Source of the DNA: Futiania mangrovi
GTDB lineage: Bacteria; Pseudomonadota; Alphaproteobacteria; Futianiales; Futianiaceae
Assembly: GCF_024158125.1 (NCBI RefSeq)
Contig: NZ_JAMZFT010000003.1
Coordinates: 124,001 to 188,000 of the forward strand
Direction of reading: 5' to 3'
DNA length: 64,000 nucleotides
Under the pieces are notes generated by a model that was not told the origin of the DNA, did not search any database, and saw only the letters and a list, made by a program, of their open reading frames with translations. Position 1 is the first letter of the stretch, and each line of letters begins with the position of its first letter. Shown in pieces: positions 9,590 to 19,971 of this stretch. Position numbers and translations under genes: made by a program.

Positions 9590-10795
9590 ATGGCGACGGC
9601 GGGCGAAGCAGCAGCGGCCCCGGCACCGCGCGCACGGCTCTACGCGGGCGGGCGCACGATCACGGCGGTGCTTGTCCTCGAGGATGGCACGGTGTTCGAG
9701 GGCTACGGCGTCGGTGCGACCGGGGAGGCGGTGGGCGAGGTGTGCTTCAACACCTCCATGACCGGCTACCAGGAGATCCTGACCGATCCGTCCTATGCCG
9801 GGCAGATCATCACCTTCACCTTCCCCCACATCGGCAATGTCGGCACGAACGGCGAGGACATCGAGGCGCAGACGCCCTTCGCCCGCGGCTTCGTGATCCG
9901 CGCCGACATCACCATGCCGTCGAACTGGCGGGCGGCCGAGGCGCTGGGCGGCTGGGCGAAGGCGCGCAACCTCATCGGCATCTCGGGAATCGACACGCGC
10001 GCGCTGACCCGCCTGATCCGGGAACGCGGCTTCCAGAACGGCATCGTCGCCCATGCGCCGGACGGACAGTTCGACATGGCCGACCTGAAGGCGAAGGCCA
10101 GGGCGTGGCCAGGCCTCGTCGGCATGGACCTGGCGCGCGACGTCTCCGCGCTGCAGACCTATGAGTGGGACGAGACGCGCTGGCGCTGGCCGGAAGGCTA
10201 TGGCCGGCAGGACACCCCGGTCCGCCACGTCGTCGCCATCGACTACGGCGCCAAGCGCAACATCCTGCGCTGCCTCGCCGACCTCGGCTGCAAGGTGACG
10301 GTCGTTCCCGCACAGGCGAGCGCGGACGACATCCTGCGCCATGAACCCAACGGCGTGTTCCTGTCGAACGGCCCCGGCGACCCGGCGGCGACCGGCGTCT
10401 ACGCGGTACCGGCGATCCGAAAGGTGCTGGAGACAGGCGTGCCGGTGTTCGGCATCTGCCTCGGCCACCAGATGCTCGCGCTGGCGCTGGGGGCGAAGAC
10501 GGAAAAGATGAAGTTCGGCCATCACGGCGCGAACCACCCGGTCAAGAACGTGGAGACGGGCCGCGTCGAGATCACCTCGATGAACCACGGCTTCGCGGTC
10601 GCGCGCGACAGCCTGCCGTCGGGCGTGGTGGAGACGCACCGCTCGCTCTTCGACGGGTCGAACTGCGGCCTGAAGGTGGAGGGCCGCCCGGTCTTCTCGG
10701 TCCAGTACCACCCTGAGGCGAGCCCCGGTCCGCAGGACAGCCACTACCTCTTCGAGCAGTTCGTCGAGGCGATCGACACCCGGCGCGGCGCCTGA
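9590..10795 (+). CDS. carA: carbamoyl-phosphate synthase small subunit CarA
   Basis: A 401-residue glutaminase subunit. It hydrolyses glutamine and channels ammonia to CarB for carbamoyl phosphate, the precursor of arginine and pyrimidines. The N-terminal CPSase_sm domain shows FNTSMTGYQEILTDPSYAGQ. The class I amidotransferase domain has the nucleophile in FGICLGHQMLALALG, with VQYHPEASPGP carrying the His-Glu pair. The ATG at 9590 is preceded by a good TTGAGGAGG site. carB follows after a 220-base structured gap rather than an overlap. Confidence 0.97.
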   Translation: MATAGEAAAAPAPRARLYAGGRTITAVLVLEDGTVFEGYGVGATGEAVGEVCFNTSMTGYQEILTDPSYAGQIITFTFPHIGNVGTNGEDIEAQTPFARGFVIRADITMPSNWRAAEALGGWAKARNLIGISGIDTRALTRLIRERGFQNGIVAHAPDGQFDMADLKAKARAWPGLVGMDLARDVSALQTYEWDETRWRWPEGYGRQDTPVRHVVAIDYGAKRNILRCLADLGCKVTVVPAQASADDILRHEPNGVFLSNGPGDPAATGVYAVPAIRKVLETGVPVFGICLGHQMLALALGAKTEKMKFGHHGANHPVKNVETGRVEITSMNHGFAVARDSLPSGVVETHRSLFDGSNCGLKVEGRPVFSVQYHPEASPGPQDSHYLFEQFVEAIDTRRGA

Positions 10796-10825
10796 AAGGG
10801 CGCGGCGCTTTCCGCAATCACCCCC

Positions 10826-10868
10826 GCGGGGCTTCCCTTGGTTCCCGAAAGGGACTAAACAGCCCCGC
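10826..10868 (+). promoter_or_regulatory. nested hairpin in the carA-carB gap
   Basis: An outer stem GCGGGGC (10826-10832) / GCCCCGC (10862-10868) encloses an inner stem TCCCTT (10834-10839) / AAGGGA (10849-10854). It lies about 30 bases after carA and has no T run, so it may be a 3' stabiliser or part of a leader ahead of carB. Confidence 0.4.
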
Positions 10869-10891
10869 ACATCCGACCCAGGGGACGAGGC

Positions 10892-10936
10892 ATGACACCC
10901 GACAGGCTGGAGAGCGAGACAAGCGCGCAGGAGTAG
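10892..10936 (+). CDS. possible 14-residue leader peptide before carB
   Basis: The ATG at 10892 is preceded by GGGGACGAGG and opens a frame for [14 protein letters not shown], ending in TAG at 10934-10936. The stop codon lies in the loop of the terminator hairpin at 10921-10954, an arrangement seen in attenuation leaders. The peptide has no run of a regulatory amino acid (one Arg only), so classic amino-acid attenuation is not supported. It could equally be chance. Confidence 0.25.
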   Translation: MTPDRLESETSAQE

Positions 10937-10954
10937 CCGGCGCGCTTTCTTTTT
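10921..10954 (+). terminator. intrinsic terminator/attenuator between carA and carB
   Basis: AAGCGCGC (10921-10928) pairs with GCGCGCTT (10940-10947) and is followed by TTTCTTTTT-type sequence to 10954. It is a canonical intrinsic terminator placed inside what is normally a two-gene operon, 62 bases before carB. Confidence 0.75.
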
Positions 10955-11015
10955 GCCCGAACGCCCGAGGGGAAGCGCCCCGACCCACCGACACCGGACA
11001 GCGGCCAGGACACCC

Positions 11016-14303
<3,288 letters not shown>

Positions 14304-14321
<18 letters not shown>

Positions 14322-14340
14322 CGGCGCTCGCTTCTTCTTT
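14304..14340 (+). terminator. carB terminator overlapping the stop codon
   Basis: AGCGCCGC (14304-14311) pairs with GCGGCGCT (14321-14328) and is followed by CGCTTCTTCTTT. The carB TAG (14319-14321) falls at the loop, so the hairpin is part of the coding end. Confidence 0.7.
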
Positions 14341-14357
14341 GCCGAATGTCCGGCAGG

Positions 14358-14393
14358 ACCGGCACCCGGGACACATGTTCCCGGGGAGCCGGT
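14358..14393 (+). terminator. second strong hairpin ahead of greA
   Basis: A two-part stem: ACCGGC (14358-14363) with GCCGGT (14388-14393) and CCCGGGA (14365-14371) with TCCCGGG (14379-14385), followed by GTCTTGCG. It stands between carB and greA and may back up the first terminator or fold in the greA leader. Confidence 0.5.
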
Positions 14394-14443
14394 GTCTTGC
14401 GTTGACGGACCGGTTGCAACGAGGAGAGGACTGAGGCCCGGCC

Positions 14444-14917
14444 ATGGACAAGCTGCCGATGACGGCTGAGGGTTACACGCGGATCGAGACCGAGCTGAAG
14501 CAGCTCAAGAGCGTGGAGCGCCCAAACATCATCAAGGCCATCGCCGAGGCGCGCGCGCACGGCGACCTCTCGGAGAACGCCGAGTATCACGCCGCGAAGG
14601 AGCGCCAGAGCTTCATCGAGGGCCGCGTGCTCGAGCTGGAGGACATGCTGAGCCGCGCCCAGGTGATCGACCCGAGCAAGCTCTCGGGCGATTCGGTGAA
14701 ATTCGGCGCGACCGTCACCCTCGTCGACGAGGAGACGGAGGAGGAAACCCGCTACCAGATCGTGGGCGAGATCGAGGCCGACGTGAAGCAGGGCAAGATC
14801 TCCATCACCTCCCCCGTCGCGCGCGCGCTGATCGGCAAGGAAGTGGGCGACACGGTCGAGGTCATGACGCCGGGCGGCGGTCGCTCCTACGAAATCATTG
14901 ACGTCCGCTTCGGCTGA
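14444..14917 (+). CDS. greA: transcription elongation factor GreA
   Basis: A 157-residue GreA that rescues backtracked RNA polymerase by stimulating transcript cleavage through the secondary channel. The N-terminal coiled coil (about residues 1-75) has the tip acidic residues in [20 protein letters not shown]. The C-terminal FKBP-like domain shows [18 protein letters not shown]. Length is normal for the family. The ATG at 14444 gives the usual MxKxPMTxEG start. It lies downstream of carB behind two hairpins, so it probably has its own promoter. Confidence 0.97.
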   Translation: MDKLPMTAEGYTRIETELKQLKSVERPNIIKAIAEARAHGDLSENAEYHAAKERQSFIEGRVLELEDMLSRAQVIDPSKLSGDSVKFGATVTLVDEETEEETRYQIVGEIEADVKQGKISITSPVARALIGKEVGDTVEVMTPGGGRSYEIIDVRFG

Positions 14918-14979
14918 GGCGGGCGCGCGGATGCGCCGCCGGTCTTGATCGGCGGCGCGGCTGCTGCCAACGTCCCCCC

Positions 14980-15864
14980 ATGACGCCCCAGATCGACCAC
15001 ATCGTACTCGCCACCCGCGACCTGAACGGGGCCGCGGAGCGCTTCGCCGCCATGGGCTTCACCTGCGCGCCGCGCGGCGTGCATGGGTGGGGCACATCCA
15101 ATCATGTCATCCAGTTCGCCGACGAGAGCTTCATCGAGCTGCTGGAGGTCGACAGGCCGCACCTGATCGCAGAGCCCGACACGGCTGCCGATCCGCCCGA
15201 GTTCAGCTTCGGCGCGTTCAACCGCGATTTCCTGGAACGCCGGGAAGGCATGTCGATGCTGGTCTTGAAGGGCAAGGACGCCGACGCCGACCGCGCGCGC
15301 TGGAAGGCCGCGGGGCTTCAGCCCCATGCGCCCTTCTCCTTCGAGCGCGCGGCGAAAACGCCCGACGGGCGGGAGGGCACCGTCGGGTTCGAGCTTGCCT
15401 TCGCCACCGATCCGGGGATGCCGGAGGCGGCGTTCTTCAGCTGCCGCCACAAGGCGCCGGAGTTGTTCTTCCAGCCGGGCTACCAGGCGCACGCCAATGG
15501 CGCGGGCGGAATCGCGGGCGTCGTGATGGTGGCGGACGAGCCCGCGGAAACGGCGGAATTCTTCAAGGGCCTGATGGGGGCGGAAGCTATTGCGCGCCAC
15601 GCCGACGGGCACCTCTCGGTGCACATGGGGCCGCACCGGCTGCGCGTCGTGACGCCGCGGGCGTTCGCCGACCTCTTCCCCGGAGAACGCCCCGCCGGAC
15701 AGGGCCCGCGCTTCGCGGCGCTGGAGGTGCGGGCCGCCTCGCTGGGCGTTGTGGAGAACACGCTGCGCGCGGCGCGCATCGACCTGGTGCACACGAGCGG
15801 CGGCATGTTCGTGCCCGCGAGCGCGGCGTTCGGCCTCACGCTCGCCTTCAGGGACGCCAAGTGA
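14980..15864 (+). CDS. VOC (glyoxalase-like) family protein
   Basis: A 294-residue protein built of paired vicinal-oxygen-chelate modules. The N-terminal module begins QIDHIVLATRDLNGAAERFAAMGF, with a likely metal His and HGWGTSNHVIQFADESFIELLEV. A second half follows from about residue 165 (GGIAGVVMVADEP...FFKGLMG). The layout fits the glyoxalase_3-like group; the substrate is unknown. The ATG at 14980 lies 62 bases after greA behind a GC hairpin (14933-14958). It is convergent with the Lrp-type regulator. Confidence 0.8.
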   Translation: MTPQIDHIVLATRDLNGAAERFAAMGFTCAPRGVHGWGTSNHVIQFADESFIELLEVDRPHLIAEPDTAADPPEFSFGAFNRDFLERREGMSMLVLKGKDADADRARWKAAGLQPHAPFSFERAAKTPDGREGTVGFELAFATDPGMPEAAFFSCRHKAPELFFQPGYQAHANGAGGIAGVVMVADEPAETAEFFKGLMGAEAIARHADGHLSVHMGPHRLRVVTPRAFADLFPGERPAGQGPRFAALEVRAASLGVVENTLRAARIDLVHTSGGMFVPASAAFGLTLAFRDAK

Positions 15865-15884
15865 GGCGGACGCGGGGCCGCGGC

Positions 15885-16382
15885 TCAGCCTTTCGCGGAC
15901 GTCTCCCCCGTCCCGGCGAAGGGCACGCCCGGCGCCCACTTCGACTGGTGGATGGTGAGCGAGGTCTTCACGCTCTCCACGTTCGGGGCGGCGACGAGAT
16001 CGCTTTCCAGAAAGCGCTGGAAGGTGCCGAGGTCGGGCGCGACGCACTTCAGAAGGAAGTCGATCTCGCCGTTGAGCATGTGACACTCCCGCACCAGCGG
16101 CCAGCCGCGGACCAGCGCCTCGAACGCATCGAGGTCGGCCTTCGCCTGGCTAGACAGGCCGACCATGGCGAACACGGTCACGTCGAAACCCAGCATCTGG
16201 GAGTCGATGCGCGCGTGATAGCCGCGGATGTAGCCCGCCTCCTCCAGCGCACGGACCCGGCGCAGGCACGGCGGCGCGGAAATGCCCACCCGGCGCGACA
16301 GCTCCACATTGGTGATGCGCCCATCCTCCTGCAGGATGGCGAGGATCTTCATGTCGACGGCGTCGAGCTTGGAACGGGACAT
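15885..16382 (-). CDS. Lrp/AsnC family transcriptional regulator
   Basis: A 165-residue feast/famine regulator. The N-terminal winged helix-turn-helix is clear (LDAVDMKILAILQEDGRITN, then VELSRRVGISAPPCLRRVRAL). A C-terminal RAM domain (about residues 70-150) would bind an amino acid and drive octamer assembly. The ATG at 16382 gives the usual family start. The divergent ELM1-like gene begins 107 bases away. That gap contains the palindrome-like GGGACGGGAACCTGTCCC, a possible autoregulatory site. The target regulon cannot be deduced. Confidence 0.9.
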   Translation of the reverse strand: MSRSKLDAVDMKILAILQEDGRITNVELSRRVGISAPPCLRRVRALEEAGYIRGYHARIDSQMLGFDVTVFAMVGLSSQAKADLDAFEALVRGWPLVRECHMLNGEIDFLLKCVAPDLGTFQRFLESDLVAAPNVESVKTSLTIHQSKWAPGVPFAGTGETSAKG

Positions 16383-16489
16383 GGTGCTCCGGAAATTCGG
16401 GGACGGGAACCTGTCCCGGCTTGTACGATCCGGGAGGCATTTGCGCAAGATTATTTCAAACAGCGCGCCGAAGAAGTTTCGAAAGCACC

Positions 16490-17539
16490 ATGATTCGGGT
16501 CTGGATCGTTACGGACGACAAGGCTGGCAACGAGATGCCGGCCCGCGGTCTCGCCGGGCGCGTCGCGGAGCGCACTCCTTGCGAGATCGTGCTGAAGCGG
16601 GTTGCGCCCGGCGGCATCTGGCGGCGCCTGCCGCCGGCGCTGTGGCAGGTGCGCGGGGCACGCGCAGGCGGATTCCCGTTCACGACGCTGCCGGGGGAAC
16701 AGCGCGCGGCCCTCGCGCCCCCGTGGCCGGACCTCGCGATCGGCTGCGGGCGGCTGGCGGCGCCCTTCGTGGCGGCGATCGGCCGGCTGTCGGCCGGCAC
16801 GGCGACGGTGCAGATCCTCGACCCGCATGTGCCGGAGCGCTGCTTCGACCTGCTGGTCGTGCCGGAGCATGACGGGCGGGAAGGCGCGCGCGTGCTGAGC
16901 GTGACAGGATCGCTGACCCGTATCACGCCGGAAAGCGTGGCCGCCGCCGCCGCAGAGCAGGCGGAGCGCTTCGCGCGCCTGCCCCGGCCGCTGGTCGCCG
17001 TGCTGATCGGCGGCAGCAGCAAGGCGCACCGGATGAGCGCGGCCGCCACCGACCGGCTGATCGAGGGATTGCAGGCGCTGCAGCGTGACGCGGGCGCGGG
17101 CCTGGCCGTCACGCTCTCGCGCCGCACGGGGGACGATAATGCCGCGCGCATCCGCAAGGCGCTGACCGGACCGGACACGTTCGTCTGGGACGGCACCGGC
17201 CCGAACCCCTACCCCGCCATGCTGGGCGCGGCGGACGCAGTGGTGGTGACGGAGGACAGCGTAAACATGGTCTCGGAGGCGGCAAGCGCGGGAAAGCCGG
17301 CGCTCGTCGCGGCGCTGGAGGGCGGATCGGCCAAGATGGCGCGCTTCCATGCGCGGATGCGCGATCTTGGCCTGACGCGGCCCTTCGCAGGGCGGCTGGA
17401 GACCTGGACACCGCCGCCGTTCGACGAGACGGCACGCGCCGCCGACGCGGTTCTGGGCATCCTGCGCAAAAAAAATGCCGGGCCACGCGGGCCCGGCAAG
17501 TCTAACAGGGAGGATTCACGTCTGGGAGACGTCAGATGA
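16490..17539 (+). CDS. ELM1/GtrOC1-like protein (mitochondrial fission ELM1 family)
   Basis: A 349-residue member of the ELM1 family, found in alphaproteobacteria and plants and resembling nucleotide-sugar glycosyltransferases. Visible segments are IRVWIVTDDKAGNEMPARGL at the start, VLIGGSSKAHRMS in the middle and VTEDSVNMVSEAASAGKPAL, equivalent to the sugar-nucleotide binding region. No activity has been shown for this copy. The last 25 residues are read through the hairpin and A-run at 17468-17497 and look unlike the family. The 3' end therefore overlaps, antisense, a candidate small RNA. Confidence 0.75.
   Translation: MIRVWIVTDDKAGNEMPARGLAGRVAERTPCEIVLKRVAPGGIWRRLPPALWQVRGARAGGFPFTTLPGEQRAALAPPWPDLAIGCGRLAAPFVAAIGRLSAGTATVQILDPHVPERCFDLLVVPEHDGREGARVLSVTGSLTRITPESVAAAAAEQAERFARLPRPLVAVLIGGSSKAHRMSAAATDRLIEGLQALQRDAGAGLAVTLSRRTGDDNAARIRKALTGPDTFVWDGTGPNPYPAMLGAADAVVVTEDSVNMVSEAASAGKPALVAALEGGSAKMARFHARMRDLGLTRPFAGRLETWTPPPFDETARAADAVLGILRKKNAGPRGPGKSNREDSRLGDVR
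17468..17497 (-). terminator. intrinsic terminator reading leftward
   Basis: On the minus strand, GCCGGGCC pairs with GGCCCGGC around a 5-base loop and is followed by eight T residues (A8 at 17468-17475 on the plus strand). It is a textbook terminator, and the nearest leftward gene (lsrB) ends 213 bases earlier, which suggests a separate short transcript. Confidence 0.9.
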
Positions 17540-17597
17540 CGGCCAACAGGGAGGAAGGACCGGCACCTGGAGCGATGCTGCGGCGCAACATCGTTCG
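17468..17597 (-). ncRNA. candidate AbcR (alpha-r15/LhrC-like) trans-acting small RNA
   Basis: The leftward stretch between lsrB and the terminator at 17468 has the features of an AbcR-type sRNA. It has a promoter-like pair at 17604-17632 and an expected length near 130 nt. UCCUCCCUGUU occurs twice (complement of 17504-17514 and 17545-17555). A CUCCCA motif sits in a perfect hairpin (ACGTCT/AGACGT, 17518-17532). A terminal stem with U8 ends it. CUCCC motifs can pair with Shine-Dalgarno sequences. In Rhizobiales, abcR genes lie next to lsrB/vtlR, and VtlR activates abcR2 in Brucella. Identity here is inferred from position and motifs, not alignment. Confidence 0.55.
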
Positions 17598-17603
17598 ACT
17601 GAT

Positions 17604-17632
17604 GAAATATGCCTCAATTGCCCAAAGATCAA
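17604..17632 (-). promoter_or_regulatory. candidate promoter of the small RNA
   Basis: On the minus strand, TTGATC (complement of 17627-17632) and TATTTC (complement of 17604-17609) are 17 bases apart in a locally AT-rich patch. Transcription would begin near 17597. The -10 match is modest, as expected if an activator such as LsrB is needed. Confidence 0.4.
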
Positions 17633-17710
17633 GCGCGCGACGGGCAGGCAGCCATGCGATTTGCGCATGGCGCCAGTTTTCATGCCGCATTGCGGTAAAG
17701 ATGAGCCGGG

Positions 17711-18601
17711 TCAGAACCGCCAGTCGCGCGTCTGCTGAAGCAGGAAATCCCTCAGCACGACGACGCGCTTGGAGTTTCTGAGCTCCTCGGGATAGGCGAG
17801 ATAGGTGGTGAAGGACGGCCCCTCAACCTCCGGCATCACACGGACCAGATTGGGGTTGTTCGCGCCCAGATAATCCGGGAGCGAGGCAAGGCCCAGTCCG
17901 CTCTCGACGGCAAGGAGCACGCCGTAGATGTTGTTGACCCGCAGGATGGGGTCACGCCGCTGGCCCGGAGGAAGGCCCGCCGTCAGCAGCCAGTTCAGAT
18001 CCTTCAGCGACCGGCTCACCTGCTCGCCGTAGATGATGACCTGGTGCTTGTCGAGTTCGTCCAGCGACCGCGGCGCACCGTGCTGCGACAGATAGGACTG
18101 GGCGGCGTAGATGTGGTGATTGACCTCGATGAACTTGCGCTGGATGAGGTCGGGCTGAACCGGCTTCCACATGCGGATGGCGACGTCGGCCTCGCGCATG
18201 CCGAGGTCCAGCTCGCGCTCGTCCAGGATGAGCTGGACGCGGATGTCCGGATAGAGGTCCACGAACTGCTTCATGCGCGGCGTGAGCCACGTCGAGCCGA
18301 AGCCGACCGTCGTGGTGATACGCAGGTCGCCGCGCGGCTTCTCCTTGCTGTCGCGCAGCAGCGCCTCGGTCAGCGCGAGCTTGCCGAACACGTCATGGGC
18401 GGTCTTGTAGAGGAGGTCTCCCTGCTCTGTCAGGATCAGGCCGCGCGCATGGCGGTGGAACAGGTGAACGCCGAGCGAATCCTCCAGCGAGCTGATCTGC
18501 CGGCTGACCGCCGACTGGCTCAACCCAAGGTTCTCGCCCGCGTGCGTGAAGCTGCCCGCCTCCGCCACGGCGTGAAAGACGCGAAGTTTGTCCCAATCCA
18601 T
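17711..18601 (-). CDS. lsrB: LysR-type regulator, LsrB/VtlR orthologue
   Basis: A 296-residue LysR regulator. The N-terminal winged helix (MDWDKLRVFHAVAEAGSFTH, then LGLSQSAVSRQISSLE) and the segment LFHRHARGLILTEQGDLLY closely resemble rhizobial LsrB and Brucella VtlR, as does the adjoining trxB. A periplasmic-binding-like effector domain follows (about residues 90-296). In Rhizobiales this regulator controls redox balance, lipopolysaccharide and envelope functions and activates the small RNA AbcR2. The candidate sRNA lies just downstream on the same strand. Orthology rests on motif similarity and synteny. Confidence 0.85.
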   Translation of the reverse strand: MDWDKLRVFHAVAEAGSFTHAGENLGLSQSAVSRQISSLEDSLGVHLFHRHARGLILTEQGDLLYKTAHDVFGKLALTEALLRDSKEKPRGDLRITTTVGFGSTWLTPRMKQFVDLYPDIRVQLILDERELDLGMREADVAIRMWKPVQPDLIQRKFIEVNHHIYAAQSYLSQHGAPRSLDELDKHQVIIYGEQVSRSLKDLNWLLTAGLPPGQRRDPILRVNNIYGVLLAVESGLGLASLPDYLGANNPNLVRVMPEVEGPSFTTYLAYPEELRNSKRVVVLRDFLLQQTRDWRF

Positions 18602-18753
18602 GGTTGCCCGCTACGCTCCCCCGGCCTTCTCGTTGTTATTGCGCTGCAAAACTAGCACAGCCGACAATCTTTTCGACCCGCAGGATGCTGCAAAGCAAGA
18701 GTCTTTCGTCATCCGGACGACTTTTTTCCGATGGTGAATACCGTGCGGACGTC

Positions 18754-19716
18754 TCAGGCCGCCGCATCGGCCGCCTGGCCATGCCCGGCGAGGAAGCGCT
18801 CGGCCTCCAGCGCGGCCATGCAGCCCATGCCCGCCGCCGTGACCGCCTGGCGGTAGACCTTGTCCTTCACGTCGCCCGCCGCGAACACGCCGGGAACCCT
18901 GGTGGCGGTGGAATCGGGCGCGGTGAGGATGTAACCGCCCTCGTCCATGTCGAGCTTGCCCTTGAAGAGGGCGGTCGCCGGAACGTGGCCGATGGCGACG
19001 AACACCCCGTCGGTCGCAAGCTCCTTCGTCTTGCCGGTCTCCGTGCTGCGCAGCCGGACGCCCGTCACGCCGGGCGGGTTGTCGCCGCCGAGGATCTCCT
19101 CGACCACGTGATTCCAGACGGTCTCGACCTTCGGATGATTGAACAGGCGCTGTTGCAGGATCTTCTCGGCCCTGAGCGAGTCTCGGCGGTGGACGAGCGT
19201 CACCTTGCTTGCGAAATTGGTCAGGAAGAGCGCCTCCTCGACCGCGGAATTGCCGCCGCCGACCACCACCACCTCGCGGTTGCGGTAGAAGAAGCCGTCG
19301 CAGGTCGCGCATGCCGACACGCCGAAGCCCTGGAACTTCTGCTCCGACGGCAGGCCGAGCCAGCGCGCCTGCGCGCCGGTCGCGATCACCAGCGTCTCGC
19401 CGTAATAGACGTCGCCGCTGTCCCCCACCGCCCTGAACGGCCGCTTCGACAGGTCGACGTCCACGATGGTGTCGGAGACGATCTTCGTGCCCACGTGCTC
19501 GGCCTGCGCCCGCATCTGGTCCATGAGCCACGGACCCTGGATCGCCTCGGCAAAGCCCGGGTAGTTCTCGACGTCGGTCGTGATGGTCAGCTGCCCGCCG
19601 GGCTGGATGCCGGCCACGAGCACCGGCTCGAGCATCGCCCGCGCGCCATAGATCGCGGCGGTGTATCCGGCAGGCCCGGATCCGATAATGAGCTGCTTGG
19701 TGCGGTACTCGGCCAT
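18754..19716 (-). CDS. trxB: thioredoxin reductase TrxB
   Basis: A 320-residue NADPH-dependent flavoenzyme that reduces thioredoxin. The FAD motif is [16 protein letters not shown] at the N-terminus. The redox-active pair is CATC in [15 protein letters not shown]. The NADPH motif is [14 protein letters not shown], and [16 protein letters not shown] closes the FAD site. The ATG at 19716 was chosen over a 69-codon upstream extension that is not family-like and runs through a 13-bp tandem repeat. It precedes lsrB in the same direction, 152 bases apart, a common alphaproteobacterial arrangement. Confidence 0.97.
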   Translation of the reverse strand: MAEYRTKQLIIGSGPAGYTAAIYGARAMLEPVLVAGIQPGGQLTITTDVENYPGFAEAIQGPWLMDQMRAQAEHVGTKIVSDTIVDVDLSKRPFRAVGDSGDVYYGETLVIATGAQARWLGLPSEQKFQGFGVSACATCDGFFYRNREVVVVGGGNSAVEEALFLTNFASKVTLVHRRDSLRAEKILQQRLFNHPKVETVWNHVVEEILGGDNPPGVTGVRLRSTETGKTKELATDGVFVAIGHVPATALFKGKLDMDEGGYILTAPDSTATRVPGVFAAGDVKDKVYRQAVTAAGMGCMAALEAERFLAGHGQAADAAA

Positions 19717-19783
19717 CGCATGCCTCGCTTGGTGTGGGCGTTCGGGGGTGATGTGTCCGGACAGATACTTAACGGCCCAGCGC

Positions 19784-19835
19784 CCTCCCGCCAAGCCCTC
19801 CCGCCAAGCCCTTCCGCCAAGCCCGGGCGCCAAGC
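19784..19835. repeat. 13-bp tandem repeat upstream of trxB
   Basis: Four consecutive 13-base units end in GCCAAGC: CCTCCCGCCAAGC twice, CCTTCCGCCAAGC and CCGGGCGCCAAGC, followed by a degenerate fifth. They lie 68-120 bases upstream of the trxB ATG, in its expected promoter or 5' leader. Confidence 0.85.
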
Positions 19836-19971
19836 CCCGCCAATTCGGCGCCCGGCACGCCAGGGAGCGTTTACGTTTCGTTTGGTATCGCATTAGGAGC
19901 TTCTTCAACATTCGCGGCCACACTGATAGGCGGACCTGGCGACACCCCGCGACCGTTACAGCCGAGACACA

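Noticed and set aside
17536-17781. 81-codon plus-strand frame with ATGA overlap to the ELM1-like gene
   Set aside because: It overlaps the lsrB 3' end by 71 bases, has no family resemblance and coincides with the candidate antisense sRNA; the ATGA overlap looks like chance.
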